From Cohnella herbarum (GTDB lineage Bacteria; Bacillota; Bacilli; Paenibacillales; Paenibacillaceae), in the NCBI RefSeq assembly GCF_012849095.1, contig NZ_CP051680.1:1426001-1490000 (forward strand): DNA of 64,000 nucleotides, given 5' to 3'. Of the stretch, positions 26,693 through 34,703 are shown piece after piece; position 1 is the stretch's first letter, and each line of letters begins with the position of its first letter. The position numbers and the translations under genes were made by a program. The notes beneath the pieces were generated by a model that ran no database searches, was not told the origin of the DNA, and worked only from the letters and a program-made list of their open reading frames with translations.

Positions 26693-27064
26693 CTATTTCC
26701 GCCAAAAGGTTGAACAGTCTGCCTTGTCCAACATATTGAATTCGATCATTTTCTCAAGTAATGAGAAATCAACCGGACTATCCCACCGTATACGTAGCAG
26801 TTCCTTGGTGTGATCATAACCAGCCTGCACGATTTCATCGGAAAAACGATTAATTCCCGCCCTTTCAGGGGAAACAGCCAAATGTTGTTTGGATACGCTA
26901 AAGCCAATAATAAAGGTATCGTGATCGGTAAACATAGGCTGATTCCACGCAATTTTCGGCACTAAGCTCGGAAATTTCTTAGTTACCCAATCCATAACCT
27001 CTTCCGTTCGGGCACGATGTTGCGGATTATCGATACGCGCGAAATATTCTCCAAAAACTTCCAC
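26693..27064 (-). CDS. DUF1801 / YdhG-like protein
   Basis: 123 residues with the family hallmarks: WVTKKFPSLVPKIAWNQPMFTDHDTFIIGFSVSKQHLAVSPE and LLRIRWDSPVDFSLLEKMIEFN. B. subtilis YdhG-type members have been proposed as iron chaperones; this is not proven here. The start is a GTG at 27064 (GAGGAGGGAATAAT spacing); the ATG one base earlier is in another frame. Confidence 0.85.
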   Translation of the reverse strand: MEVFGEYFARIDNPQHRARTEEVMDWVTKKFPSLVPKIAWNQPMFTDHDTFIIGFSVSKQHLAVSPERAGINRFSDEIVQAGYDHTKELLRIRWDSPVDFSLLEKMIEFNMLDKADCSTFWRK

Positions 27065-27128
27065 ATTATTCCCTCCTCATAAGGTTAAACTTTTCGTCCC
27101 CTAATCACTCATTCGAATTCATTATTAA

Positions 27129-27836
27129 CTAATACCCGTAAAAAGCATCCTTTTTGATGTTCTTTTTTGAAATATTATGACTTTGTAAATAGCCGGATAT
27201 GGAATCTACCATTGCCTTCGGTCCTGCGATGAAGTAACTACCATTGTTTGAATATACATCGTTAAACTTATCGATTTCCTGATGTAAGTCGTCCCTTGAA
27301 TCCAGATAAGCGACGCTTATTGAAGTTTTGTCAGCCAGTTCATCAAGTTCATCTTTGTAGAGATAAGACTTTTTGCCATCAAGATAAAGAAGTTTTCTTT
27401 GTTTTCCGTCTTCGCTTCCTTCTGACTCTATTTGTTTTAGGATCGAACGAAACGGAGTAATTCCGATTCCGCCTGCGATCAGAAGCGAAGGACTGTTATC
27501 TTGTAGACAAAAAGACCCTACAGGCCCGCTCATTTTAACTTTCATTCCCTCCTGTAATTCTAATAGCGCTTTCTTAAAATCGCTTGGGTTATTACGGATA
27601 CGCGTTGTTATTTTAACAATCTTTTCCGTAGGAGCAGATGCCATGCTAAATGGCTTTGTAACATTTTTGATGTTCTTATGAGTAATGCTAAACAAACCAT
27701 ATTGCCCTGCTGTCCAAGTTAAATCTTTATCTTTTTCAAATAAAAAAGAATATACATCTTCCGATTCTTTGCGGCTTTCTAAAAATAATAATTCTCTCTT
27801 TTTGAATATTGCGAAAGCATCCTTGAAAAAACTCAT
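27129..27836 (-). CDS. Ferredoxin-NADP reductase-like flavoprotein
   Basis: 235 residues of the FNR superfamily. The FAD-binding motif is KPFSMASAP (an RxYS variant), with the NAD(P) phosphate-binding GGIGITPFRSIL and C-terminal FIAGPKAMVDSI. A ferredoxin domain is absent, so it needs an external electron partner. The ATG at 27836 follows a G-rich site. Its promoter carries the same two-operator arrangement as the DoxX-like gene, so it is probably induced with it, perhaps by redox or electrophile stress. The real electron acceptor is unknown. Confidence 0.83.
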   Translation of the reverse strand: MSFFKDAFAIFKKRELLFLESRKESEDVYSFLFEKDKDLTWTAGQYGLFSITHKNIKNVTKPFSMASAPTEKIVKITTRIRNNPSDFKKALLELQEGMKVKMSGPVGSFCLQDNSPSLLIAGGIGITPFRSILKQIESEGSEDGKQRKLLYLDGKKSYLYKDELDELADKTSISVAYLDSRDDLHQEIDKFNDVYSNNGSYFIAGPKAMVDSISGYLQSHNISKKNIKKDAFYGY

Positions 27837-27879
27837 TTCCCCAGCTCCCAACTTTATAAAATGAACTAACTTCTAATTG

Positions 27880-27931
27880 GACACCATTTAGTGTTGTTTT
27901 AATTTTAGGTCACCATTTGGTGTCGCGTCAA
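27880..27931 (-). promoter_or_regulatory. SigA-like promoter with two operators, before the flavoprotein gene
   Basis: On the minus strand TTGACG (27931-27926), an 18-bp spacer and TAAAAT (27907-27902). The spacer holds GACACC-AAAT-GGTGAC (27909-27924); a second site (27880-27895, core ACAC-4-GTGT type) is centred 29 bp downstream. The layout matches 16291-16342. The 268-base gap 27852-28119 contains no supported gene. Confidence 0.78.
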
Positions 27932-28119
27932 CAATTTTTTTAACTTTACACAATAAATTCCAATGGACAATTATCGCGTAAACATCCACCAATTTAGCTA
28001 CCTAACCGCACTAAATATGTCATCGAACAATATTATTCTTAAGCTAACGAAGAAAAGAGGAACTGCAAAATGCAGGTTCCTCCACCTTAGATTAATATTC
28101 GCAAAGTACGATTTTCGTT

Positions 28120-28332
28120 TTACGTTCTTGCGTGAGAATCATTCGTAAATAAATATTTGATGCAATACAACCCGCAAATTCCAACCAAGAAATACACGAT
28201 TCGGCTAATCATTGAAGATTCACGATGAGAATCCCCTCCTAGCAACGCGGTGACCAAGTCCCATTCAAATAAACCGACGAGGAGCCAATTAACCGCTCCG
28301 ATAATCACTAGCACCAACGCAACTTTACCCAT
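28120..28332 (-). CDS. DUF378 family small membrane protein
   Basis: 70 residues: an N-terminal helix ALVLVIIGAVNWLLVGLFEWDLV, a loop, and a second helix VYFLVGICGLYCIKYLF. The GAVNWLLVG..FDLV pattern is characteristic of DUF378. The ATG follows GAGGGTGG. Function is unknown. Confidence 0.85.
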   Translation of the reverse strand: MGKVALVLVIIGAVNWLLVGLFEWDLVTALLGGDSHRESSMISRIVYFLVGICGLYCIKYLFTNDSHART

Positions 28333-28420
28333 AACTTACCACCCTCTTCAATCAATATCTTACAATTAACAATATGCGTATTTTTTATGACATCCATACC
28401 TAGGAATCAATAAATTCTAA

Positions 28421-28458
28421 GGGGTAAAACGGAATCCAGATGGATTTCGTTTTACCCC
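28421..28458. terminator. Strong hairpin terminator of the nos-like operon
   Basis: A 17-bp stem with one G-T wobble (28421-28437 with 28442-28458) and an AGAT loop, 22 bases after the TlpA stop. Confidence 0.8.
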
Positions 28459-28479
28459 CTTGTTTTGTTGCACCTATTA

Positions 28480-29022
28480 CTAAGTTTGGAGCATGGAAAG
28501 CAATTGATCTCGGTTCGTGATTTCCCCAATGCCGACTTGACGAAGCTTTCCATTGGCATCGATTACGAAAGTGGCAGGTAGGCCGACTATTCGATAGAGC
28601 GTTGAGACTTTCCCCGTCGCATCGATGATGACAGGGAAAGATATGTCCTGTTGTTTTAGATATTCGTTAACCGTCCCTCTTGATTCGCCAACGTTAACGG
28701 ACACCAACTGGAAGTTGATCTCCTTGGATCGGTAGATCTCGTCTATAAGCGGCATTTCCTTTACGCAAGGCTTGCACCAGGATGCCCAGAAGTTTAACAA
28801 TACGGTTTGACCCCGATATGAACGAAGATTCACCCTCTCTCCGTCTGTATTCACCCCTTCGAATTCAGGCGCTTCGAGTCCGATTGAGAGGTTCCCCTTC
28901 TTTTCATGGCTCTCGGAACGGTCCGTCGAAATAAACAGTCGGATCATCAGGATGAGGGCAATTAAAGCAATGATAACAGTTGCTACGCTAACGACATTAA
29001 GTCTTGCCGTTCGTTGTCTCAT
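28480..29022 (-). CDS. TlpA/ResA-like membrane-anchored thioredoxin
   Basis: 180 residues. An N-terminal anchor (VATVIIALIALILMIRLFIS) and an extracytoplasmic thioredoxin fold with NFWASWCKPCVKEMP (redox CxxC) and the cis-Pro segment VGLPATFVID. ResA/TlpA proteins reduce disulfides of apo-cytochrome c or Cu-site proteins. It is the last gene of the NosDFYL-like operon, ATGA-overlapping nosF, which suggests it keeps copper-ligand cysteines reduced. Confidence 0.9.
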   Translation of the reverse strand: MRQRTARLNVVSVATVIIALIALILMIRLFISTDRSESHEKKGNLSIGLEAPEFEGVNTDGERVNLRSYRGQTVLLNFWASWCKPCVKEMPLIDEIYRSKEINFQLVSVNVGESRGTVNEYLKQQDISFPVIIDATGKVSTLYRIVGLPATFVIDANGKLRQVGIGEITNRDQLLSMLQT

Positions 29023-29732
29023 CTGAGCGCCTCTTGGAAAGCTGCATGTAAAGGATGGTGGCCGAAGCGGGCACGATAGTGTTCTACGCTACCTTCTCCG
29101 CAGTTTCTTCCTTCATTGAGGAATACGACATGATCCGCGACGTCTTCAGCTACCGGAAGCTGATGTGTAGAAAAAATAATCGCATGACCTTCCTGCTTGA
29201 TGTTCTTAATCAATTGAACGAACTCATTCATCCAGTAAGGATCGAGTCCATTGGTAGGTTCGTCCATAATCAAAAGCGGAGGGTTGGACAATAGGGATTG
29301 AGCGAATAATAAACGCTGCCGCATGCCCTTAGAGAAAGTATGCACTTTATTGTTTTTTTTGCTCTCGAGACCTACCATAGCCAAAGTATCCAGAACGCGT
29401 TGCTTCGGCACGGAACGCAGGGCAGCCCAGAAGGACAGCGCTTCGAAGGCAGATAAACCCGCGCTGAATTGGTAATCGTCAGGCATATATCCAATTTGCG
29501 TAGCGAATGCTGCTCTGTCCTTTTTCCACGCTAGTCCGTTTACGCTAATCTCGCCAGTACTAGGCTGAAGGATTCCCGCAATCATTCGAAGGATCGTGCT
29601 CTTCCCTGCGCCATTGCCGCCGCACAAGGCAAGAACTTCTCCTCTACGGATCTTCAGATCTATAGGTTCTACGAGCGTTTGCTTCTTGATCGTCTTGCTG
29701 ACGCCGGAAACTTTAACGAGCGATTCATCCAC
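29019..29732 (-). CDS. nosF: NosF-like ABC ATP-binding protein
   Basis: 237 residues. Walker A GGNGAGKST, signature FSKGMRQRL, Walker B LLIMDEPTNGLD and the H-loop FSTHQLP. It overlaps nosY by 8 bases and the thioredoxin gene by 4. In characterised systems NosDFY is an ABC complex that receives copper from NosL for nitrous-oxide reductase maturation. The call rests mainly on the gene neighbourhood, since the ATPase alone is generic. Confidence 0.82.
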   Translation of the reverse strand: MDESLVKVSGVSKTIKKQTLVEPIDLKIRRGEVLALCGGNGAGKSTILRMIAGILQPSTGEISVNGLAWKKDRAAFATQIGYMPDDYQFSAGLSAFEALSFWAALRSVPKQRVLDTLAMVGLESKKNNKVHTFSKGMRQRLLFAQSLLSNPPLLIMDEPTNGLDPYWMNEFVQLIKNIKQEGHAIIFSTHQLPVAEDVADHVVFLNEGRNCGEGSVEHYRARFGHHPLHAAFQEALR

Positions 29733-30546
29733 GCGATCGTCCCCTTTCCCATATCCAATAGACTAACCCCATAGAGAGTACAATCCATGCGATACAGACG
29801 CCCAAGAATAGAAAAGTACCGGAAGATTGGCGCACCCAAATGACCCATTCATAATATTCCGGACCGAGGACGGAACCTCCTCCGAGCTTTATTACGACGA
29901 ATAACCGGACTAACTCCGCGGGGTTAACGAACGTTAAAGCGACCAAGATCGGTTTGATCCACAAATATGGCAAGCTTCCGAGTATCGCAATCAGTATCGT
30001 AGACCATCCGACAACGAGGAAAAACCATATGGCAACGCTAATCGTCATCGCTTGCCAGCGGTTTCGCGACAAGGAGCCTACGATCATGGATATCGCCAGG
30101 AATAATAAAACCAATCCGACCGAGAATGCCAAAAACAAAAAGTAGGTTTTGGAATCGAAGCCGGTTCCCGTGATTTGACTAACAAGCCCCATCAGTCCAT
30201 AACCAAAGGCGACGATCGTAATCAGAACAACCGATAAGCCGATGTATTTTCCTGCAACGAAAGATAACGTCCCAAGAGGGTAAGTGGATAGTAACTGCCA
30301 ACTCCCCTCCTCCTTCTCCGCGGTTAAGGAGAAGGAACCAAGGAACAAGGTCATCAAGGGTAACAAGTATAGAATAAGGCTAAGCATGGAACCTGTTGTT
30401 CCGGAGTATCCTTGCACAACGTTTTGGGCATTAATTAGCAGCAAACAAAGGCTGAATACGGAAAACAAGGCTAAGAAGGAATATGCCCACGGATTTCGAA
30501 AACCGATTTTAATCTCGCGTTTAGCGACTTGCAACATATCGGACAT
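29725..30546 (-). CDS. nosY: NosY-like ABC permease
   Basis: 273 residues with six helices. The N-terminal VAKREIKIGFRNPWAYSFLALFSVFSL and LSLILYLLPLMTLFLGSFSLTAEKEEGSWQLLSTYPLG match ABC-2 permeases of the NosY type. The ATG follows ACGGAG and lies just after the nosL stop. It is the membrane part of the NosDFY complex. Confidence 0.84.
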   Translation of the reverse strand: MSDMLQVAKREIKIGFRNPWAYSFLALFSVFSLCLLLINAQNVVQGYSGTTGSMLSLILYLLPLMTLFLGSFSLTAEKEEGSWQLLSTYPLGTLSFVAGKYIGLSVVLITIVAFGYGLMGLVSQITGTGFDSKTYFLFLAFSVGLVLLFLAISMIVGSLSRNRWQAMTISVAIWFFLVVGWSTILIAILGSLPYLWIKPILVALTFVNPAELVRLFVVIKLGGGSVLGPEYYEWVIWVRQSSGTFLFLGVCIAWIVLSMGLVYWIWERGRSRG

Positions 30547-30548
30547 TA

Positions 30549-31109
30549 TTATTTCTCCGTCTTTTCCATAGAATCTCCGCTCATTTCGCCGTCCATGTGG
30601 CCTTCGCCATCGGATCCCATTTCCCCGTTCATATCTCCCATGTTCATGCTGTCTTTATTTTGCTCCCACGTATGGGAAGCAAGATCGTCCGCATTCATCA
30701 GCTTTCCTACGCCTTGCTCCGCTATGAAGGCTTCTGCGGACTTTTTATCTTTGAAGCTTACGATCCCGTATGCCATAGGCGTGCGAAGTGACGAGTCATA
30801 CACATAAGTTGCTTTCTCGAATTCAACCCAATCCTTATCATTGTAATCGCGAACGTAATCCATCCCGATGTTGTCCGTCCCGTTCGTCTTCTTCCATTCA
30901 TTCATGCAGCCAATGTCGTCGAATTTATAGTTTTTTCCGTCCTTAGTCGTAAGCTGCGTCGCATACGCATCATCTTTAACTTGCATTTTACAGATGACGC
31001 ATACGTCCACGTCTTCATTAATGGGAACCGCCTCGTACTTCTTTCCTCCGCATGCCGTCAATACGACGAACGCCATTACGAGAATCAAACCAAGTGTCCA
31101 TTTCTTCAT
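30549..31109 (-). CDS. nosL: NosL-like copper lipoprotein with Met/His-rich tail
   Basis: 186 residues. Lipobox VVLTAC (Cys20), then a NosL domain with VCVICKMQVKDDAYATQL, the candidate Cu(I)-binding region, and FDDIGCMNEWKK. The last 35 residues are a low-complexity tail of repeated GxM/DxM units (MNMGDMNGEMGSDGEGHMDGEM) resembling methionine-rich Cu(I) binders. NosL is the known copper donor to NosDFY. Translationally coupled on both sides. Confidence 0.85.
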   Translation of the reverse strand: MKKWTLGLILVMAFVVLTACGGKKYEAVPINEDVDVCVICKMQVKDDAYATQLTTKDGKNYKFDDIGCMNEWKKTNGTDNIGMDYVRDYNDKDWVEFEKATYVYDSSLRTPMAYGIVSFKDKKSAEAFIAEQGVGKLMNADDLASHTWEQNKDSMNMGDMNGEMGSDGEGHMDGEMSGDSMEKTEK

Positions 31110-32458
31110 TTTCTGATTACCCCTTTGTATATGATGGTTAGAGAAGCAATGAGTAGAATCAAACTTACGATCCGCATGTAAGCACGGGATTCCTGCGAGG
31201 GATGGGTTCTATCTGCCGATGCGGAAGGCAAGCTCATAAGAGGAAAAGCATCCGTCGCCCAAGAATCCCTATCGTTCATGAACAAATTGCTTAAGAACAT
31301 CGTGCTCGGAGATTGGAAGAATAGCTGATAAGCCGGCGTCTTCTGAATCAATTGTTGATAGAAGGGATTAATCGCGTACGGGATATCGCTTAAACCGTCA
31401 TGATTCAAGTCTAGTCCTTGTACGGCATCCCAATAGTTGTTTTCCATACGATTGCCGCTGCTCTCCAGCGCTTCGGCTTCGATCACATTGGATATAAACT
31501 GGTTATTATGAAATTCATTGTTACCCGATTCGAGAAATTGGATGCCCATAAAATTGCGCCAAACGGAATTATTAATTAGCCGATTGTCCGAGGATTGCTC
31601 CATATAAATGCCGACTCGGTTGCCTTCGACGATATTGCTATCTATGAGCGAAGTCTGGACATCGAACAATAACAGGCCTTGAGAATTGACGTTCTCGCTT
31701 TGTTTCCGGAAGGAATTGTCGGAAACGATAGCGTCGCGAACCCCCATAATCATAGCCCCCGTGACGTTATACTCTCCTTGATTGCCCGTAACAAGGGTCC
31801 CATTCGTATACATGCAATGAATGCCGTAACGCGATCGGTAAATCCTGTTGTCCACGACTATCGAACGATGACTGTTCTCAAGATAGATCCCGTCTCTCAA
31901 GTCCGATATTTCATTCGATTCGATGAGGTTGTCATGAGAATCGTAAAGGTCAATACCATTGTTCTTCTTGCTTAGACGTGCTTGTTCGTTGTTATTCGCC
32001 CCTGACCAGCTAATCCGATTATTCTTGATCATCCCTCTGTCTGCATTGCGAAGCATAATACCGAAACCTCGCGTCTCGATCGAAAGATTTTCTAGGGATA
32101 CGTAGTCTGACTTCACAACAATAGCCGACGATTCACCTGCTACCTGTTGAACAATCGATATCCCCTGAATAACGGCATCGTTCGAACGAATCTCGATAAC
32201 CGTTTGCTTGCCGTCAGCGGTTACGACTGCCTTGCGGCTCCCTTTAATCGTCAGTTTCTTATCTATGATGGCCGGCCCCAGATACTTCCCGTCTTCAAGC
32301 ACGATCGTATCGCCCGGCTTGGCATCGTCTATCAAATTCTGCAACGCTCTTGAAGGCGCTTCTGCGCTATTCGAGTGAGCCGCACCGAGCATCGAAGCAA
32401 CCGAAATGAACAATATTGCATTTGTTAAACAGATCAACTTAATAAGCTTGTTTTTCAT
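31106..32458 (-). CDS. nosD: NosD-like beta-helix protein
   Basis: 450 residues. A signal peptide, then a long right-handed parallel beta-helix with repeated N/D-rich turns (DLYDSHDNLIESNEISDLRDGIYLENSHRSIVVDNRIYRSRYGIHC and MENNYWDAVQGLDLNHDGLSDIPY, the NYWD..G.D.NxDGxxDxPY signature of NosD). A C-terminal helix (IVSLILLIASLTIIYKGVI) anchors it to the membrane. It is the extracytoplasmic component of NosDFY. Confidence 0.9.
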   Translation of the reverse strand: MKNKLIKLICLTNAILFISVASMLGAAHSNSAEAPSRALQNLIDDAKPGDTIVLEDGKYLGPAIIDKKLTIKGSRKAVVTADGKQTVIEIRSNDAVIQGISIVQQVAGESSAIVVKSDYVSLENLSIETRGFGIMLRNADRGMIKNNRISWSGANNNEQARLSKKNNGIDLYDSHDNLIESNEISDLRDGIYLENSHRSIVVDNRIYRSRYGIHCMYTNGTLVTGNQGEYNVTGAMIMGVRDAIVSDNSFRKQSENVNSQGLLLFDVQTSLIDSNIVEGNRVGIYMEQSSDNRLINNSVWRNFMGIQFLESGNNEFHNNQFISNVIEAEALESSGNRMENNYWDAVQGLDLNHDGLSDIPYAINPFYQQLIQKTPAYQLFFQSPSTMFLSNLFMNDRDSWATDAFPLMSLPSASADRTHPSQESRAYMRIVSLILLIASLTIIYKGVIRK

Positions 32459-32853
32459 TCCATCACAACCAGCGGTTTTTTCTTTGTAATATGAATATCT
32501 TGATTGTATAAATGGATGTACACATCGTATTTTGCTGCATTCTTAAATACGTACGGAGCCGTATACTTTCCCTTTCCTTTTGATTCGACCTCTTGAATCA
32601 GATCGGGTAAGCCGCTGTTATCCGAATGACGGATTTCAAACTGCACGTCGGTGTTTTTCTCGTCTACTAACCCTGTGATCGTAACCTGAAGATTCGTTTC
32701 TTCCCCCGAACGAGCCTGCTCCGGGATCGTGCTTAATTCTACTTTTACATTTTTGGGATCCTGGTCTCCCGTGCTCGCAGATGAACCACAACCAGTCAAA
32801 ACAACCAATATTACGCTTATTGCTAGCAGCAACCTACCGAATAGATTTCCCAT
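32455..32853 (-). CDS. YtkA-like lipoprotein
   Basis: 132 residues. Lipobox VVLTGC and a single beta-sandwich of the YtkA/FixH-like type (VELSTIPEQARSGEETNLQVTITG..., YDVYIHLYNQDIHITKKKPLVV). The ATG at 32853 has GGAG 7 bases upstream. It is the first gene of the nos-like operon. YtkA-like domains often accompany copper or cytochrome-oxidase assembly genes, so a periplasm-side copper or redox role is inferred. Confidence 0.75.
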   Translation of the reverse strand: MGNLFGRLLLAISVILVVLTGCGSSASTGDQDPKNVKVELSTIPEQARSGEETNLQVTITGLVDEKNTDVQFEIRHSDNSGLPDLIQEVESKGKGKYTAPYVFKNAAKYDVYIHLYNQDIHITKKKPLVVME

Positions 32854-32979
32854 CCCCTCACTCCAATCCAACGACTAGTTTCACTTTTCACTACTATTTT
32901 AGAACGGATCCAACTTTTTTACATAACTCGATAGGGCTATATCCGATGACGTTCTTGTGACAGATAGATCGTTCAATGA

Positions 32980-33285
32980 TATCGGAGGGAGTTCCGGGAA
33001 GAGGATTTCGAACGGTTTTATTCGGTTTTTTCGGACCCCGGACACTGGGGACAAGGGTATGCTTCGGAAATCGGGTCCAGGCTTCTGGAGTTCGGATTCA
33101 ATCATGTTAAGCTTCATCGGATCAGCGCGAGCTGCAATGCCAACAACGGCGGTTCAGAGAAGGTCATGCGGAAGATCGGCATGAGCAAGGAAGGAGAAAT
33201 CCGGAAAACGCGTTACAAAGACGGGCGCTGGGATAACGAGTTGAAGTACGGCATCCTGCTGGAGGAATGGAATTCGATCAAGTGA
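32980..33285 (+). pseudogene. GNAT acetyltransferase remnant with internal deletion
   Basis: An open frame reads REFREEDFERFYSVFSDP, the N-terminal motif of RimL-type GNATs, and continues immediately with GHWGQGYASEIGSRLLEFGFNHVKLHRISASCNANNGGSEKVMRKIGMSKEGEIRK...KYGILLEEWNSIK, the C-terminal half with the acetyl-CoA Q/G-x-G-x-A loop. About 65 residues between the two are missing in frame. A TGA precedes the first homologous codon and there is no start codon or ribosome site. A pseudogene. Confidence 0.82.
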
Positions 33286-33313
33286 CGATGGAAAACGAAT
33301 GCCCCGCCGCTTT

Positions 33314-34432
33314 TCACCCCTTCCGCGGTCGTCTCCCGGATACGCCTTTCCGGCGAAACCAAGAGACGACCGCTAACAGCAGCAAGGGAAGCACGTACAC
33401 GAGGTTGTTCAATAGGGGCCAGATGGTGTTGACGATCTCCTCGAGCGCGGCTTCGTTCGTATACGTCGTCAGAGAAAGCAGCAAACAGACGAACGCCACG
33501 GGAAACACCATCATGCGTTCGTTCTTGAGTTTCAGAAGTTGCGTCAACATTCGGACCAGAATAAGCAGCAAAATCGAAGCTTTGAAGTAAAAGCCTACGA
33601 TCAAGGAGAAGCCGATGACCGATTCGATCCGTTCGATGATCTCCTGGATGAAGATCAGACGGGCAAGCTGGTAGAGCGAGTATTTGAGATCGCCTGACAG
33701 AGGCCCGAGCACCATGATGCTGCAGACGATCGAAGCGAGCAATGTTAAACCGTTAATCGTCAGCGCCAAGTACAGATGTTTGCCGACCTTGCGAGATTCC
33801 TTTTCCTTGACGCACGGCAGAAGAATCGCGAACACGACCAGCTCGGAATAAGGAAACCCGTACACGATGTAGGCGGCGTTCAGCACGGGGCCTATCCCGT
33901 CAGGCATGACGGGAAGCAAATATTCCGGATGATACAGGTTCGCGACCAGAAGGCAAACGACGACGATAAACGCGAACATGAGAATCAACAGCATCGCGGC
34001 CATGCGGGACATCGTCTCGAGACCGGCGCGCACGGTCAGGGCGATCGTTACGAATAGCAAAGAGTTGACCGCGTAGGTCGGGGTTTCCTTCAACATCGTG
34101 CTCTTGAAGAAGATGCCGATCTCGATGACGATGCCGGCGACGTTCCAGAACAGGACCACGAGGAAGGGAGCGAGCAGCAAAAAGGTCAACGCGTTGCCGA
34201 TTAACGAACGGCTATAGACGACCAGACTCTCGTTCGGGAACCGGCGGTACATATACAGAACCGCGTACAGAAGAGCCATACCGGCGGCCAGTGCGATCAG
34301 CAAAGCGACCCAAGCCCCGTTGGAGGCGACGTTCGTCAGTGGTGCCGGAACGATGACGATGGACGAACCCGTCATGAAGAACAGAAACAAAACCATCATC
34401 TGAAGCGAACTAACGCGTTCCGAACCGTTCAT
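33314..34432 (-). CDS. Spore germination permease, GerAB type
   Basis: 372 residues with about ten helices, starting VSSLQMMVLFLFFMTGSSIVIVP as usual for GerAB/GerKB proteins of the amino acid-polyamine-organocation superfamily. This B subunit senses the germinant within the inner spore membrane. The ATG at 34430-34432 follows AGAGGGGG and overlaps the preceding gene's stop. It is the last gene of the operon. Confidence 0.9.
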   Translation of the reverse strand: MNGSERVSSLQMMVLFLFFMTGSSIVIVPAPLTNVASNGAWVALLIALAAGMALLYAVLYMYRRFPNESLVVYSRSLIGNALTFLLLAPFLVVLFWNVAGIVIEIGIFFKSTMLKETPTYAVNSLLFVTIALTVRAGLETMSRMAAMLLILMFAFIVVVCLLVANLYHPEYLLPVMPDGIGPVLNAAYIVYGFPYSELVVFAILLPCVKEKESRKVGKHLYLALTINGLTLLASIVCSIMVLGPLSGDLKYSLYQLARLIFIQEIIERIESVIGFSLIVGFYFKASILLLILVRMLTQLLKLKNERMMVFPVAFVCLLLSLTTYTNEAALEEIVNTIWPLLNNLVYVLPLLLLAVVSWFRRKGVSGRRPRKG

Positions 34433-34701
34433 GGCGATTCCCCCTCTGCGGGCTGTTGCTTGGCAACGGTCGGATTCATCCACTGGACCAGTTGCTTGGC
34501 CGGTTTCGCGAGCAGATCGAAGGCGTCGTTCAGATTCGGCCAATGAAACTCCGACACGCTGAGGAATCCGAGATAGACGATCGCCGCCAGCAACGTCCCG
34601 TAAGTTCTACGGTCTCTCTTCACGGCTTGCGCGAGCTGGGACCAATCGCTAGCGAACATAAGCGCGAGAAGCGCGACGAAGCAGGCGATTTTTCCGTACA
34701 C
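34429..34701 (-). CDS. Small membrane protein inside the ger operon
   Basis: 90 residues: an N-terminal helix (IACFVALLALMFASDWSQL), a second helix (GTLLAAIVYLGFLSVSEFHW) and an amphipathic tail. It sits between the C and B subunit genes, 2 bases after one and overlapping the other. Small extra proteins (GerD-like or GerXD) occur in some ger operons, but this one is not clearly assigned. Confidence 0.75.
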   Translation of the reverse strand: MYGKIACFVALLALMFASDWSQLAQAVKRDRRTYGTLLAAIVYLGFLSVSEFHWPNLNDAFDLLAKPAKQLVQWMNPTVAKQQPAEGESP

Positions 34702-34703
34702 GG

